DNA from: Cucumis sativus
Taxonomy: Eukaryota; Streptophyta; Magnoliopsida; Cucurbitales; Cucurbitaceae
Reading direction: 5' to 3'
Assembly (NCBI RefSeq): GCF_000004075.3
Contig: NC_026659.2
Span: forward strand, 28,476,272-28,540,271
Length of the DNA: 64,000 nucleotides
The notes under the pieces were generated by a model, which saw only the letters and a program-made list of their open reading frames with translations, did not search any database and had not been told where the DNA came from. This document shows positions 13,439 to 28,023 of the stretch, in pieces; position 1 is the stretch's first letter; every line of letters starts with the position of its first letter. The translations under genes and the position numbers were made by a program.

Positions 13439-13446
13439 CACGTGTC
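13439..13446 (+). promoter_or_regulatory. ABRE/G-box CACGTGTC upstream of protease gene
   Basis: CACGTGTC is the core abscisic-acid response element. It lies about 410 bp upstream of the protease ATG, and a second ACGT core (CACGTATC) follows at about 13478. RD19-class proteases are known as drought- and ABA-responsive genes, so the fit is sensible, but regulation here is inferred. Confidence 0.5.
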
Positions 13447-13850
13447 GCTTATTTAAGAAGACACCTATGTAAGTCACCACGTATCTTTCAAACCACATTT
13501 ACTATTACACCCCTATGTCGGTTTACCAATCCCCACAAAGCTCCGATTCCTTTGAAGGAACAACATAATAATAAACATAATTTATATGTATTTTGTAAAG
13601 TTTAATTTACCATGATTTATCATATTTAGGAAAAAAAAATACTCAATCCTCATTCCATATTACTTGCAAAAACTTCTATTTTTTACGTTTATAGATAAAA
13701 TATGAAAAATAATTATTAAAAAAGAGTTCTTTTTAATGGATGGACATAATGGTAATTGTGCAGTTATATGATTCTGTAAACCGCCACGAAGACAAAGCTA
13801 GAAAAGCTCCTTTGCCAACCGGCAAAACTCGGACTCGAAGCAAAAACAAA

Positions 13851-15166
<1,316 letters not shown>

Positions 15167-15572
15167 ATTTAATTTTGGGATATGGTTTTTCTTTCTATAC
15201 TATTCTAGGGGATATGTAATTCCATTTGCAAGTGTTTTTCTTTAATCCATGGACTTTATTTTATAGAACTACTTTCACTAATGGCTAAAGTATATATTTT
15301 TTTAATTAGCAATGAGTGTTCTTTTAATTAGTTTTACAATTACTTGTTATGTAATTTTGGGAAGAATTTAAATTTGACCGTCCAAATTTAAAATGTGTTC
15401 AATTTGGAGCAAAAATCAATCAAATTGCCAAATTTTGGTGTGGATGATTTGAACAATTAATTTATATATTATACATTATGTTATTTATACGAAACAAGAC
15501 TATATCAAACTATAACTAGTAATATTGATTCAACAGCGCGACGTTGGGGATAAGACACGAACTACGGAGCCA
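15167..15572. other. Short spacer: protease 3' end and promoter of the next gene
   Basis: About 400 bp between two co-oriented genes. It must hold the protease 3'UTR and the next promoter; it is AT-rich, with no further ORF of note. Confidence 0.5.
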
Positions 15573-18500
15573 ATGGCTTCATCTCTAACCTTCTCTCCCT
15601 ATCCATTTTTGAACTCCCGCACCCTTCGGACAAGCTTATTTCATTTCATCAATGGCGCTTCTTCCAAAATTTCACCTCTATCCGCTTCCTCTACGTGTAA
15701 TCCCCTCAAGTTAAAGGTCCGACGAACTTTCAAAGCATCTTCTGAAGGTTTGTTCACTGTTGGTCTTTGTCGATTCTCAAATTTGGAATTTATTCAGGTG
15801 GTTATCGAGAGCTGATGTTCGTCTTGGATTATCGTTATTCGTTTTGATTCTTGCTGGTTCTAAGTATTTCTCTCATGGAGGAAGTGGAATTCGCGTCTTT
15901 CCGATTAGAAATTGCAAACCTGGAACTGATTGTCCCTTGAATCACTTGGTTGTTCTATTCATCGTCTCGTATTCTTTCCTTGATATGGTACTGTTAATTT
16001 CAATTCTGCAGGGGCTTCCAATGAGTTAATGGAGGATGCGAAGTTTGTTCCCTTGAATGCTGATGATCCCAGATATGGTCCACCTGTAAGTTCTGGTTAG
16101 TTTCAGCATAATTGTTGCAATTTTTTTCACTTGGGTGTTCTTTTCTTGAAGGGAGGCATGGTATGTCTTTTTGTTGCTCCCTGTTCAGTGAATTTTTTAT
16201 TTATTTATTGATGTTTGTTACTGTTCAAGATTTCGAACTCAATTTGATCATGGAACTGTATTGAATATCAGCACCTTCTTCTAAATTTTCATTGTGGGCT
16301 TTGTTTGCCTTATAGGGTTGTTTTTCTTTTTTGCTTCTCTTAGAGTATGAAGTTATGTCTTCAAACTATTTCCTTTCCTTTTTCTTTAAGGAGTAAGGGA
16401 AAGTAGTTTAAGATACAGACTGTTCATTATTACAGGCGTTGCTCTTGCTGGGCTTTGAGCTGGACGAGGCAGTGAAGGTAAGCTTTGAGGTTTCCCCCCT
16501 TCTCTGCAGTTCAACTCTAGCAAATTTAAAGAAGTTGAAGTACAATGTTTTATCCAAATAGAAAATGAATGTCATTGGTGGATTATTGAATTTTTACTTT
16601 TTCAAGGGATAGCAAACTTGTTAAGGGGGGCGATTCTGTAAACTAATTAGTCTGTGTTGTTTGGCTCACCTACAAATTATTACAACATTCGCTAGCCGAT
16701 TCGTTTTAAATGTAATTTTTAACTGTATGGTTGGTTGAGGTTTGAGAGGGTTACTATTTGTAAATATTGGCTTTCTCTCTGTCTGAGGCTTCACGTTATT
16801 TTATGATGAAGAAACATTCAGAAATTTCATTTGAAGTTCTTGTATGTAGTCACACGGAACACCCCAGAATTCCTAGGCTTCTTGCTAATCCTTAGCTTTT
16901 GAATGCTAATATCGAAAACTGTTCCTGACTCATTAATTTTTTGCCTACATTTTGATTACAGATTCAAGAGCTTTTGAAGGATTTGGACGGTGAATTCATG
17001 CAGGTAGCGCATTTCCCCTCGCATTATGTTCTTTAGATAAGATGAAAGGGTGATGTTGGTTAGTGTAGTAGAAGAAGATATGAGATTCCTGTTTAATGCA
17101 TTGCAAAACTAATTGTCGAAAATTAAGAGGCTCTACCATGGACGTTGTCTTATAATTGCATGTATACGTAATCATCTCTACTAATTTGTGGCACCAAAAG
17201 ACCTACATCAATAATCTGCAGAACAGTTTTTGTTATTGTAGGTTATTCTTTGTACTGAAGATATGATCACTCGATCCCTGTGGGAAGCAGTTCATACAAA
17301 CCAACCAGTTTTGGCAAAAGTGAAGGTCGAATTCTGAATTTCCTAATATTTGGCTCGTTTAGAGTTATTATGTGCTTGCCGGATTGCCTTCTTCTCATAA
17401 GAAGGATACTTTAATGTAATGTAGGAGAACATATTTCTTGGAAACCCTCGCAAATTTGAGTCTGCATTCTGAACTTTACCTTTCCTAAATTTTAAATTTA
17501 CTAAATTGCGTTTCCAGCGTGATTATTCCTCTATTTTTTATCGGAGGAGGGATGTCGGCAACAATCTCAATGTTATATTATAATTTATGAAGGCCTAAAA
17601 AGTATGCATATAACATCGCCTGACATGCTGTTGATCATGCAACTGAAGCGATGACATGGTTAACACCAAAAAAAGAAAAAAAAAAATTGAAGAAAATTAG
17701 CAATGGTGTGCAAAGCACTCCTGATCTTAAACTTGTCACATAGTGTTTCCTTTGCTAATTTAATGCTGCAACATATCGATATAAACTATAAATTATCATC
17801 ATGGTACTCATTCTGTATATTATTTCTTCAGATTGCCAGATCATTGCCACGAATCTGTTTCTTATCTGGTCTAAGCGGAGATGAAATGATGATGTTCATA
17901 GACGCTTTTCCAGAAACTGGTACTGAAAGACCTTTTTTCATTTTAACAAGTTAGAATCTTCCAAAATCCAAGAGTATATTAAAAGTTTGCAAATTTCTTG
18001 TACTCTCCCATATTGTCATTGTGCAAACACAATGATCTACCATCATTGGATAATCATGAATGAAATAGTTATAATCCATTCATCATTAGACAATCATCAA
18101 CAAAATATTTATGATCACAACGCCAAAATCAAAGAAGTCTGATGAATCTCTTCCTCTCCCTCTCAGTACTTGCTACAAGAGTTATATCAGAAATTAACTC
18201 TGAACTTAGTGATAGACCTAGCCTCAATTCTACTTGTCAGGCCCACGACATTTATCTTAAGTAATTGGTCCAGACTCCACTCTTCTTCCCACACTTACGT
18301 GTATATACTTTTATAATTGGGGGCGTATCACTTGGAAGATGTCCTTTTTGATAAATTTCCTTCAACCTCTCTTCTCATTTTATTTTGGTGCAGGACTTGA
18401 ACCAGCTGTATTTGCTGCTCTTGTTCCCAACGCTGCTAACAAACCAGTAGAAGAGTTAATAGAAGAGATCATGGGAGACCATGAAGCGATGGTAAGGAAG

Positions 18501-18800
18501 AACTCATTGTTTCGTTCATCCGAATGAAACTAATCCTCTCTGTTTGATCCCCTAAACTAATCCTAAGCTACCAACTTCAATTGCTTTGAGAAATAGATTC
18601 GTCTGAGTTGCTCAATTCTATAAATCTGGTATGGCTGTCCATTTCATGAAGCTGATCTAGTCCAAATGATTTAGAGCATCCTGCCAAGTTTCTTTCGAGT
18701 TGGTTATTATCATCTCTACGGTTATACTTTGAATGGCCCTACTATTAAAAACACCTTATGTTTTATGCAGACCGGTGCTACATCAGAAGGGCCATCATAG
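15573..18800 (+). CDS. Uncharacterised plastid-type protein (DUF3783-like fold suggested)
   Basis: Eight exons in frame: 15573-15747, 16012-16085, 16436-16477, 16962-17003, 17242-17325, 17832-17919, 18394-18491, 18771-18800, giving 210 residues. The first ~58 residues are Ser/Thr/Arg-rich with few acids (MASSLTFSPYP), like a chloroplast transit peptide. The conserved part runs LLLLGFELDEAVKIQELLKD, then VILCTEDMITRSLWEAV, then FPETGLEPAVFAALVPN and VEELIEEIMGDHE. The LLLLGF..ELDE start recalls the small DUF3783 domain of bacterial proteins, but this is a memory-level match. Function is unknown. Exons 3 and 4 are both exactly 42 nt in phase 0. AATAAA lies at 18993-18998. A TTG-initiated upstream extension is not credible as a start. 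Confidence 0.85.
18035..18118. repeat. Imperfect tandem repeat in intron 6 of the plastid-protein gene
   Basis: Two ~42-bp units share CATCATT.GA.AATCAT followed by AAATA.TTATGATC/TAATC. No coding role is seen. Confidence 0.4.
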
Positions 18801-20049
18801 GGAAGCACTAAACCTAGAAAGCTGCAGATTTGGAGAATTCTCAAACACCTTCTGCCCCCTTTGTTCCTTTTGCTATTCTTTCTTTTGAAAATCATTCTTC
18901 TTTTTGTCTTAAATCCAATCTGGACTTGTCTTGGATTTTACTCAACTATGTATTATCCTATATGATAAGTTGTGTGTGAAAATTTTAAAAACAATAAAGA
19001 AGTAAAAGTAAGTCTGATTAGTTGTTTTGGTTTTCTTTAAAAATAAAGTGATGCGATTTCAAATTAACTTACCTATTTGTTATCTTATTAAAAGAAATAA
19101 CAAATTAAGTTTTTCAATAAACAAATTTCCTATCTAAAACATGGAAGAATTTTGTACATAAATCATTGATTTTGACATTTGTAGTTTCTTAATTCCTATT
19201 AAATAATAAATATTGAAAATCTATATTCCTAATTTTTTTCTTAGTCCCATCTTTCAAACCCAATATTTGCTTCAAACATTGCTCTTTCTAAAGCATAACA
19301 TATTTAAAATCTTTTTTAACTTTCTTTGTTTCAATCAGAGAGTAACAAAACAGTTAATAAATTATTACTCTTCATTTTGTTAATTAAAAACAAAATCAAG
19401 TTTTAAAAAAGAAAAATTCGAAGTATCAATTCAAGAGATATGTGAAGATGGTAAAATAGAGTTTAGGAGAAAATGATTAAGGTCAAAAATTGAAAATTGT
19501 CATTTGGTAACATTTCTTTTTTCAAAAATTAAATTTATTAACATTACATTCATTTCAAAATTTATTCGTTTAAAAAACAATTTAATTTTTTTTTTAAAAT
19601 TGACAAATAATTATCGAAGAACTAAGAAAATAAACAATTTTTAAAAAACCAAAAACTAAAATCGGAATAATTGCTCATAAGCAAAACAAAATTTGTGTGG
19701 TGGGTTTAGTCTAATTTTGAAAAATGGAATGCTTTGTAATGGTAAACTTATTTCTAAACACACAAAGCTTATTCTAAACAAATTTCATAAAAAAAAAAGT
19801 TTTAAATAAAAACAACCTTTAATTTCTTTTTTAAAAATTATTTTTTCTCTCTAATCAAAATATTTCAATATTTCTAAAAAAAAACAGTCTAGAAAATAAT
19901 AAAACCAACGCGACGGCGCCGATGAGAAAAAAACTACGGATGCAACGGAGGTCGACCCGCCATCTTCTTCCAGCGAGGAAAAGGAAAATTCTCTCTATTA
20001 ACAAAGACTCGAATTGAAATAAAGAAGAAAAGAAAATTCTTCGGCTTCG
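18801..20049. other. AT-rich spacer between plastid-protein gene and VPS33
   Basis: The first ~200 bp is the likely 3'UTR ending after AATAAA at 18993. The rest is AT-rich, with a GC-richer block just before the VPS33 ATG that is probably its leader and promoter. No gene seen. Confidence 0.5.
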
Positions 20050-23000
20050 ATGGCGCAGATTCCGAATTTGGATAATGCTCCTCTGAATCTCCGAGCGCTC
20101 AGGTTCTTTTTCTGATCATCGCTTCATAGTGATTCAGTGTTAATTCCTTTCAATCCATTTCCTTAAGTATTTATGGTCAAATTTTCAGGGAACAATCTCA
20201 GAAGGAGCTCATTAACATCCTGAAAAATGTGAGTTCCTTTCTTCTATCTGTTTGGTTACCTAGAATATGTTACAGGAATTAAAAACTAAATTATATTGGA
20301 GCTTAATGATTGTTTAACACAGTGTGCACGTTTAGTGTAACATTGAAAATTAGATTTCGAGGAGTTAATTCGTCAAAATTTGCTTTCAATTTTGATGTTG
20401 TTGTTTAGATTCGAGGAAGGAAGTGTTTAGTCGTTGATCCTAAGCTGGGAGGTTCTCTATCCTTAATCATCCAAACGTCTGTACTTAAGGTACTCTCTTC
20501 TTTTCACTTAAGGGTTGTTTTTACCGGTGGACGGTGGAGATCGGATACTGGAAGAATTCATGAGACTATCTCATTTTCCTATATGTATTTGGCTATTCAT
20601 TTTGAATCTTGTGAATTGATTTGTGTTCTTACTCAGTTAAGTCTGTTTTATCGTTCTGGTGGGAATTTAATTATTCATCTCAATTGCCGCTTTCAATCGT
20701 TTGAGGAATTGTTGGTGCTGGTGCGAAACAGGAACATGGAGCTGAATTGCGACATCTTTCATCTGATCCAATTCAAACTGATTGTAATAAGGTGGTTTAT
20801 CTTGTTCGAGCTCAGATGGACTTGATGCGATTCATATGTTCTAATATTCAAAGTGACATTTCGAAAGGACTTCAAAGGGAATACTTTGTTTATTTCGCCC
20901 CTCGCCGTACAGTAGTTTGTGAGAGGGTAAGACTTGGGAGCCAATTGGTGTCATGGTCCAAGTTTTGAGATCTACCACGTTAAAAATTTTGGTCACATTC
21001 TCATAATTGGAGTTAAAATTTGAATTATGCAGGTTCTGGAGGAGGAAAAGGTCCACCACCTATTGACTATTGGGGAGTATCCTTTATACGTAATTCCATT
21101 GGATGAGGATATTCTGTCATTTGAGCTTGATCGTTCGAACAAAGTATAAAAAGTTCATTTAATTGTGTTATTTGGTATTGAATGTTCTTTCTTTGTGCTT
21201 ATGCATGACTTGACATATAACCTTTCTCTCCCTTTTCCGGTAGGAATACCTTGTTGATGGAGATACTAGTTCACTCTGGCATATTGCAAAAGCAATTCAC
21301 AAGCTTGAGGTTGTACAATCTTTCCTGCATTTTGTTTTCAGAATAAAATCTAGGACGTGGGAAAATCCTGTTGTATAATAAGTAGAAGTCTTGTATTGCA
21401 AAATACTATGTTCACTCATTCATATTCCTGAATAACTGTGTAATCATGGGATAATTATTTGGCTGTGTATGTTAGTTTTCCTTTGGGGCAATACCAAATG
21501 TGAGGGCCAAAGGGAGAGCATCAGTACGTGTTGCTGACATTCTAAATCATTTGCAAACAGAGGAACCTGTTAACTCAAATGATGTAAATGTTGAACTTTA
21601 AGGCACCCTGTTCTCTCTTTCTTTTCAATTTCCTTTAAAGAATTTATGCAAGGATTGATTAATTCATTTTATTTCAGATGGTTGTGCCAGAGATAAATAC
21701 ACTCATTCTTATAGATAGGGAGGTAAAGTTTCATTAAACTCCATCATATTCTGCTGTGAATGTCATTATGTATCGTGGTTTGATTTGTATATGCTATTAT
21801 TTTTGGTAATCTATGGTTGGGGATATGAAAGTTATATTCATTTCAAAACATGAATAATTGTATTTGAGTCTTTGTTCTAAAAGCTCATTGGTTTCAAAGG
21901 AGAATAGATTGGAGCTTGATGCTAAAGCAAAGAACTCCTTCATATATTTATTTGCCCATTCTATTCAACTGCCCCTGTTGTTTAGTGTTGGAATTCTTTC
22001 CTTTTTCTAGGCTTTTTCCTTGTTAGAATCCTAGAATAATTATGGAAAGATTATGGGAATGTATTCTTTATTTTCCTAAATCTTTTCCTTTTTTATTCCA
22101 TTGTGTACTCTATTATTCTCCCTTGTACCTATTGTTTTATTCATTAGAAAATAATAACAACAAACAATCGTGGTTTTTCTCCCGGTACTCGGGTTTCTAT
22201 GTAAATTGGTGTGAACTCGTTGTCTCTCTTTTCAATATTTAGAACTTGATATTTCTGCTTTGCAGGTGGACATGGTTACTCCCATGTGTTCTCAGTTGAC
22301 ATATGAAGGGCTGGTTGATGAGGTGAGCTAATGCACGAGTGGAACTTCTTCTTTATCTTTCTCATTTGTGTTTTTTTTTCTTTGCCCCATTGGATGACGA
22401 TGATCACTTGATTTTGTTTAACATGACATGAAGATTTTTATACAGATAGATAGTTAATTTGCTGTAACTTCTCCCATTTTGGCTTCAAAATCTCACCAAC
22501 TCTCGATTATATACTCTTCACAGTACTTATTAGCCTACTCACCATAATTCAAATGGACTCCACGTGTAACTTAATTTTGTTTTGAAGTTTTCTGCTATGG
22601 GCTTTGTAGTTTTTGCATGTGAATAATGGTTCTGTGGAGCTTGATTCATCGATCATGGGTGCTCAACAAGATGGAAAAAAGATCAAGGTTCCACTTAATT
22701 CAAGGTTTGTGCTTCCTTTGCTAGATATGTTTAGCCATCCTTAAGATCAAGCATTATAAGCTGATTCTCACTAATTTGTATATTTATTGGTCTTCTTTCT
22801 TTTATGCTGGACGAATATACTATGCATTTTTGGGCTATCTTTTAGCTTTATTATTCTCTTTACATGTCTAACTTCTCTGATGAATTGTAAAAGTCAATAC
22901 TTTTTACTCTATGCAAACTTAGTTTTTCGTTAAACAGGATTTTTTTTTAGAGAGAAATACTTAAAAAAAAATGCACAACTAAAACATGACATCAAGAACA

Positions 23001-26000
23001 AGATAGTGTTAATTTGGCTGAGTGATCGTATTATTTATGAATGCAGAAGGATTTGGAAACTAAATCCAAGTCACATTCTAGTTTGATGCAGCGATCTCAT
23101 TATCAATTCTCAATTTATATTTATTTCTTTCTTTACTTGTAATTCTAGTGACAAGCTGTATAAGGAGACGAGGGATCTCAACTTTGAAGTGGTTGTCCAG
23201 GTTGATCTAGTTTTATTAACTCTATTTAGTGGATTATAGTTAACTTCCTTTTCTCTGTCATTCCTTCGTTTGAATTTGCATGTAGTATTTTTATTACTCC
23301 TCTTGAAGTTCCACTTCCTTAATTGTCTTCTTCAGCATAATTGCAGATTCTACGTCAAAAAGCTATGAACATGAAGCAGGACTATGCAGAGATGTCAACT
23401 ACTGTAAGCTGTTCATTGTCAACCCACACATCTATTTCAACTGACTCATATGATTAAATTGGAAAAGCTTTTGCAACAAACTCTAATTGGTAGTTCATGT
23501 CTAATACAGACACAGTCAGTTTCTGAGTTGAAAGACTTTGTTAAAAAGCTGAATTCGTTGCCAGAAATGACAGTAAGTATCTTCTGGTTTTCCTTTTCCT
23601 TTTTCTTTTTTTCCCTTTGAAGACTTTTTGAAGGTGCATTTTACATGATAATAAAATTATTATTTGCCATAATTTATTTCTAGAGGCACATTAACCTGGC
23701 TCAACACTTGACGACGTTCACATCAAAGCCATCCTTTCTTGGGCAGCTTGACATGGAACACACAATTATTGAAGCTGAAAGCTATGACATGTAAACTAAC
23801 CTTAACTTACTTTTGAGTTTTTGAACATGACATGTGCTGGTTGGTTTTAACTTCTTTTTTATATATAATTCTTCTTGTGAGAAATATTAAAACTTTATTT
23901 TTTGTATTTGATTATGTTCATCTAGGACATGGAGGCTTTATTTATGCTTGTGCTCGTATGGCCTACTAAAAAGTAAAATGCAGAAATCTAGTTGTTAAAG
24001 TCTAAATGAAAAATCCATTTATCATGCATGCTGTGCAATGTATTGAATCCGTGTTTGTTCTTCTTTATGGTACTTTTGAAGTTCGTTTGTGTTGACTTTT
24101 TAAAAGCTATTCTACACTTGCAACGTAGTTATTATTTTAAAAATTATTTATAACGATCCTTTGTATATTGTCCCTCTTTTGTTTCTTTTGAATACTTACT
24201 TTGGAAAACTACAACATATTACTTTGCTTTCTGCTTTCTCTGACAAAATTGTTACAAGTAGCTTGTTCTATAGTTTTCATGAAAATACACTTATTACTAG
24301 CCTATCCCTCATGCATGTTATGTGTTATGTATTGGTGAAAATGTTATAGTTTCTTCCTGCAGTTGTTTTGAATACATTGAAGAACTGATCCATAAGCAGG
24401 AGGCCCTTGTTAAAGTCCTCCGTCTTCTCATCTTGCTTTCTGTTACAAATTCTGGTTTACCTAAAAGACATTTTGACTACTTGAGGTAAGAATTGTTCTA
24501 GTCAGATTTTTATGCCCTTCTATTAGTTTGGATACTCTTGGTGTCTTACATAGCTTTTGGATTTTTAGGAGAGAGATACTTCATAGCTATGGGTTTGAAC
24601 ACATGGGTACATTGAATAACTTGGAGAAAGCGGGATTAGTCAAAAAACAGGTTGAGCTCTCTTTGTCTAGATTGAGGAAATTTGTGGTTCACTTTCAAAT
24701 TCTCAAGACACCATCATTGATAATTTTAAATCATGATTGTTATGGTCTATACCCTGCAGGAGTCAAAAAGCAACTGGCTAACTATCAAACGTGGTCTGCA
24801 ACTTGTTGTAGAGGACACAAACACCGTGAAGTATTATTCTTCTTCATCTTTTTACCCTTTTTTTTACAGTTGGACACTTAAATAATCTCAAGGCACGTGC
24901 AAATCAATATGCCGCAACATTTTTGTTTATGATTTTTTAAAATTAAAGTTCTGTATTTTGGCACGATGTGATATCTTTTCAACAATGTTGGAATAATTTT
25001 GTATTAAATTAATGAGTCACCTGCTCGGTTGGAGAACCATCTTTTAGACTCATGGCACCCTTCACTTACCTTAAAAGTAGCTAGTTTTAGTTGTATTGAA
25101 AAGGAATGAATACTTTTTCCAATTTAACCAATGTCGGATTCTAAAAGCTCTGTTTTTAAGTGTTTATTTATTTATTTAAAAATTTTAATGGAAAGATCTG
25201 AAATCCTATTATTTATGAGTTAATGTTTATTCCCTTTATCTTATTCTTTCCATATTAGAATTTCTCTTCATTTACGGTTTCTAGCGTTTATGGCTCCATT
25301 TTTTTCATTTGGATGTGTAGCAATTGTTGGCATGTTTATAATTGGCACACCTGAGAGCCTAGTTTAGAATTGCATGAGATCTTTTTTTCAACCATGTATA
25401 ACTCATGTACTATCTTTGTGCGAGAGATTTTTCAAAACGTCTGCCTCCTTGGCTGTCAATAAATTTGACTTATAAATATTATGTTGCAGCCCGACGGACA
25501 TTGCATATGTCTTTTCTGGATATGCACCTCTTAGCATTCGTCTTGTCCAACAAGCTGTAAGATCTGGATGGTCAGCCTCCTTTCTTTCTCTCCCTCTCTC
25601 GCTCTCTCTTTTTTTTTTTGGGGGGGGTGGGGTGGGGGGGGATGTGAAAGTTTTGAATATTTGCCACATTCTTGCCTTTGACCATGAATATCGTGTAAAA
25701 AGACACATTGTCCATATTGGTGATCTCATTCTTAGTTATTTTATATTTAACTCTGATTCAATTTGGTTTCTGTACCTCTTCGGGTTGGGATTGTCATAAA
25801 TTTCATAATTGTTTTCCCTACTTTCCCAGCTAATGTTTTTTCCCTTAAATATTTTTGTTTTCATTCTCAATTTTGCTCAGTATCTACCATATCTCTGTTT
25901 GTACGTACGTAAATTTTGTACTTCAGATATGATTCATCTCCATTTTGCGCAATTAACCTCATTGCCTGGGTATATCAGGCGTCCTATTGAAGAAATTTTG

Positions 26001-27416
26001 AAGTTATTACCTGGGCCTCATTCAGAAACAAAAAGAGTCAGTAAATTTGTCTTTATGATCTATTGTGATGTTTGCAATTTTCTTTCCTTCTTTTGCTGGC
26101 CTATTCTTCATAATTATTTTGGTTTTGAAATCCAGGGTAGATTCCTTAGCAGTTCATCCTATGATTCGTTGCAAGGGGCTTCAGCCAGTAATGACAAGTA
26201 AGTCTAAACTATGTCAATATGTAAGATGATGTATGATTAATGTTACAAGATGTTATCAAACATCGTTTTGCCCTCCAAAGAATAAAGAGAGCAGTAGCAT
26301 TTTTTGTCTTCCTTCATTGAAAGTTGGGTTTTTTTTTTTAAAAAAGGAAAAAACTAGCAGCAGCACTGCAGCACCAATACAGTTGGCCATGTAGCTACCT
26401 AACTGAAACGACTAATCCTTTATGGCCATAACTCTCTAATCTCAACGGCCACAATTCTCAGAAAACATAACAAAAGAATACCAAAAAGTGAAGAAGCGAA
26501 CTTCAATATCATTGATAGACTTTTACAATTATTGTGTTATTTGTGCTAAAGAATACCGAGGATGGAAATTTTCATCAATGGTAGTTTCCTGATAATGCAC
26601 AAGTGACGATCTCATTGCTTTGGCTTTGACAATTAATCTCTCCACTTGTCAGAGTGACGGATGGAAGGCGCACAGTTGTACTCGTTGTTTTTATTGGAGG
26701 AGTAACATTTGCCGAGATTTCTGCTCTTCGATTTCTGAGTAGTCAGGTATGGAATTAATTTGTCTATTAAATTTCGGTTTTCTGGTATAGGTTCATAAAG
26801 TTGGACAGTTAGCCTGTGTTAGAATATATTTGGAGGTTAGGTTAATTCCCAAAATAAAGAAATATTAAGAACACTTTTCTTTCAAAAAAAAGTTAAATTG
26901 CACTGTTTATACTGCATTAAGATGAATAATTAATACCAACACGTTCACTTTAATTCAAGCAATGTTCATACCAACACGTTCATTAATGACAACAATTTTA
27001 CTTGAACCTACCCCACCCGAAGAATGGAACAAATCAATGTTGCTTCATTTCATGTTTTTCCCTTACGGTTATAACTTTAGGTAATAAAATACAGATAAAA
27101 GAGAAGGGAAGTAAAAAGGGGGAAAATAGTAGAGAAACCTAGGGATGTAACAAAATAACGTGCTAACCCATTTCATTTGGCCGTCTTTAGGTAAGAATAA
27201 AGGATATCTGTCGTAGCTGTGTCGAATACTGATGGGTTTTACGCTCAATTGGATCTAACGGATAAGGATATCCACATATTTAAGGCTCTTTCACCCTGAT
27301 CTCTTTCAATTGTTCTCATCTTGCAGGAAGGAATGGCTTACGAGTTGATAGTTGGTACCACAAAGATTGTTAGTGGCAATTCCTTGACCGAAACATTTGT
27401 GGAGAAGTTAGGCTAA
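20050..27416 (+). CDS. VPS33: Vacuolar protein sorting protein VPS33 (Sec1/Munc18 family)
   Basis: SM-protein subunit of HOPS and CORVET that guides SNARE assembly at the vacuole/late endosome. Twenty-two exons join without frame breaks to 596 residues, near the usual plant length: 20050-20102, 20189-20228, 20409-20489, 20732-20926, 21033-21143, 21244-21309, 21476-21583, 21678-21722, 22266-22322, 22610-22704, 23149-23200, 23347-23403, 23510-23572, 23684-23790, 24363-24485, 24569-24650, 24760-24830, 25490-25570, 25979-26036, 26136-26197, 26653-26746, 27327-27416. Family landmarks are NILKNIRGRKCLVVDPKLGG near the start, LILIDREVDMVTPMCSQLTY (domain 2), GYAPLSIRLVQ, and VVFIGGVTFAEISALRF near the end. 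Intron 18 starts with a pyrimidine tract and a G-rich run. Nothing suggests inactivation. Confidence 0.95.
25588..25641 (+). repeat. Polypyrimidine tract followed by G8-T-G4-T-G8 run
   Basis: Starts about 18 nt inside VPS33 intron 18. CT-rich sequence and poly-T lead into three long G runs split by single Ts, on the transcribed-sense strand. The G tract can fold as a G-quadruplex in principle because long runs can be split. Confidence 0.8.
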
Positions 27417-28023
27417 TTCTAATTTACCCCACCTTTCCCTAAGCTTTAATCAATATGACCTGCTAGAACTGAAAATCAGCTTTGTTTGTTCAGTATTGCG
27501 GTTTAACGGTTATCGTCTTCCACATCGAACCTTTTTCGTTCACAAATGAGTTTGTTCTGTTTGCTGTCCTTTTCTTTTCTTTTTATTATCAACATTGGTT
27601 GTTCTTGACAATGATGAGTGTTGGTTTCTACAAGTTCTTGCAGGCTGTATACTCTCACAGATTTGATCCCATCAGTGTAAAGAATCATCTATTTACTATG
27701 ATTTCATATTCCATTTTAGATTGCTTCAAATTAACTGTTGATTGGTTTATATATTATCGTCTAAAAGAAATCTGCTTACAATGGGTATATTAAATCTTAT
27801 CTTGGAGGACCTTTTTCCACTTTCTGCACCAAACATTCAAACTACAAAAATAGAATTCCTTCATCTTAAACACAATAATCAATATATTGTAATATATATT
27901 TAAAAATAAATAAAAATAATGGCATCCTTCACTTTTGATGCCTTGTAATTTACAAGGGTGAAGATGGCATTCACTTCATTTCCATCACCCCTCAATTATA
28001 ACAAAATCAAACCTCCAAATTGT
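27417..28023. other. Convergent 3' spacer between VPS33 and PUB14
   Basis: The two genes point toward each other over about 600 bp. AT-rich, with short ORFs only. It presumably contains both 3'UTRs. Confidence 0.5.

Noticed and set aside
13740-13850. Upstream in-frame ATG extending the protease by 37 residues
   Set aside because: It would bury the signal peptide behind a charged stretch; the ATG at 13851 gives the normal family start.
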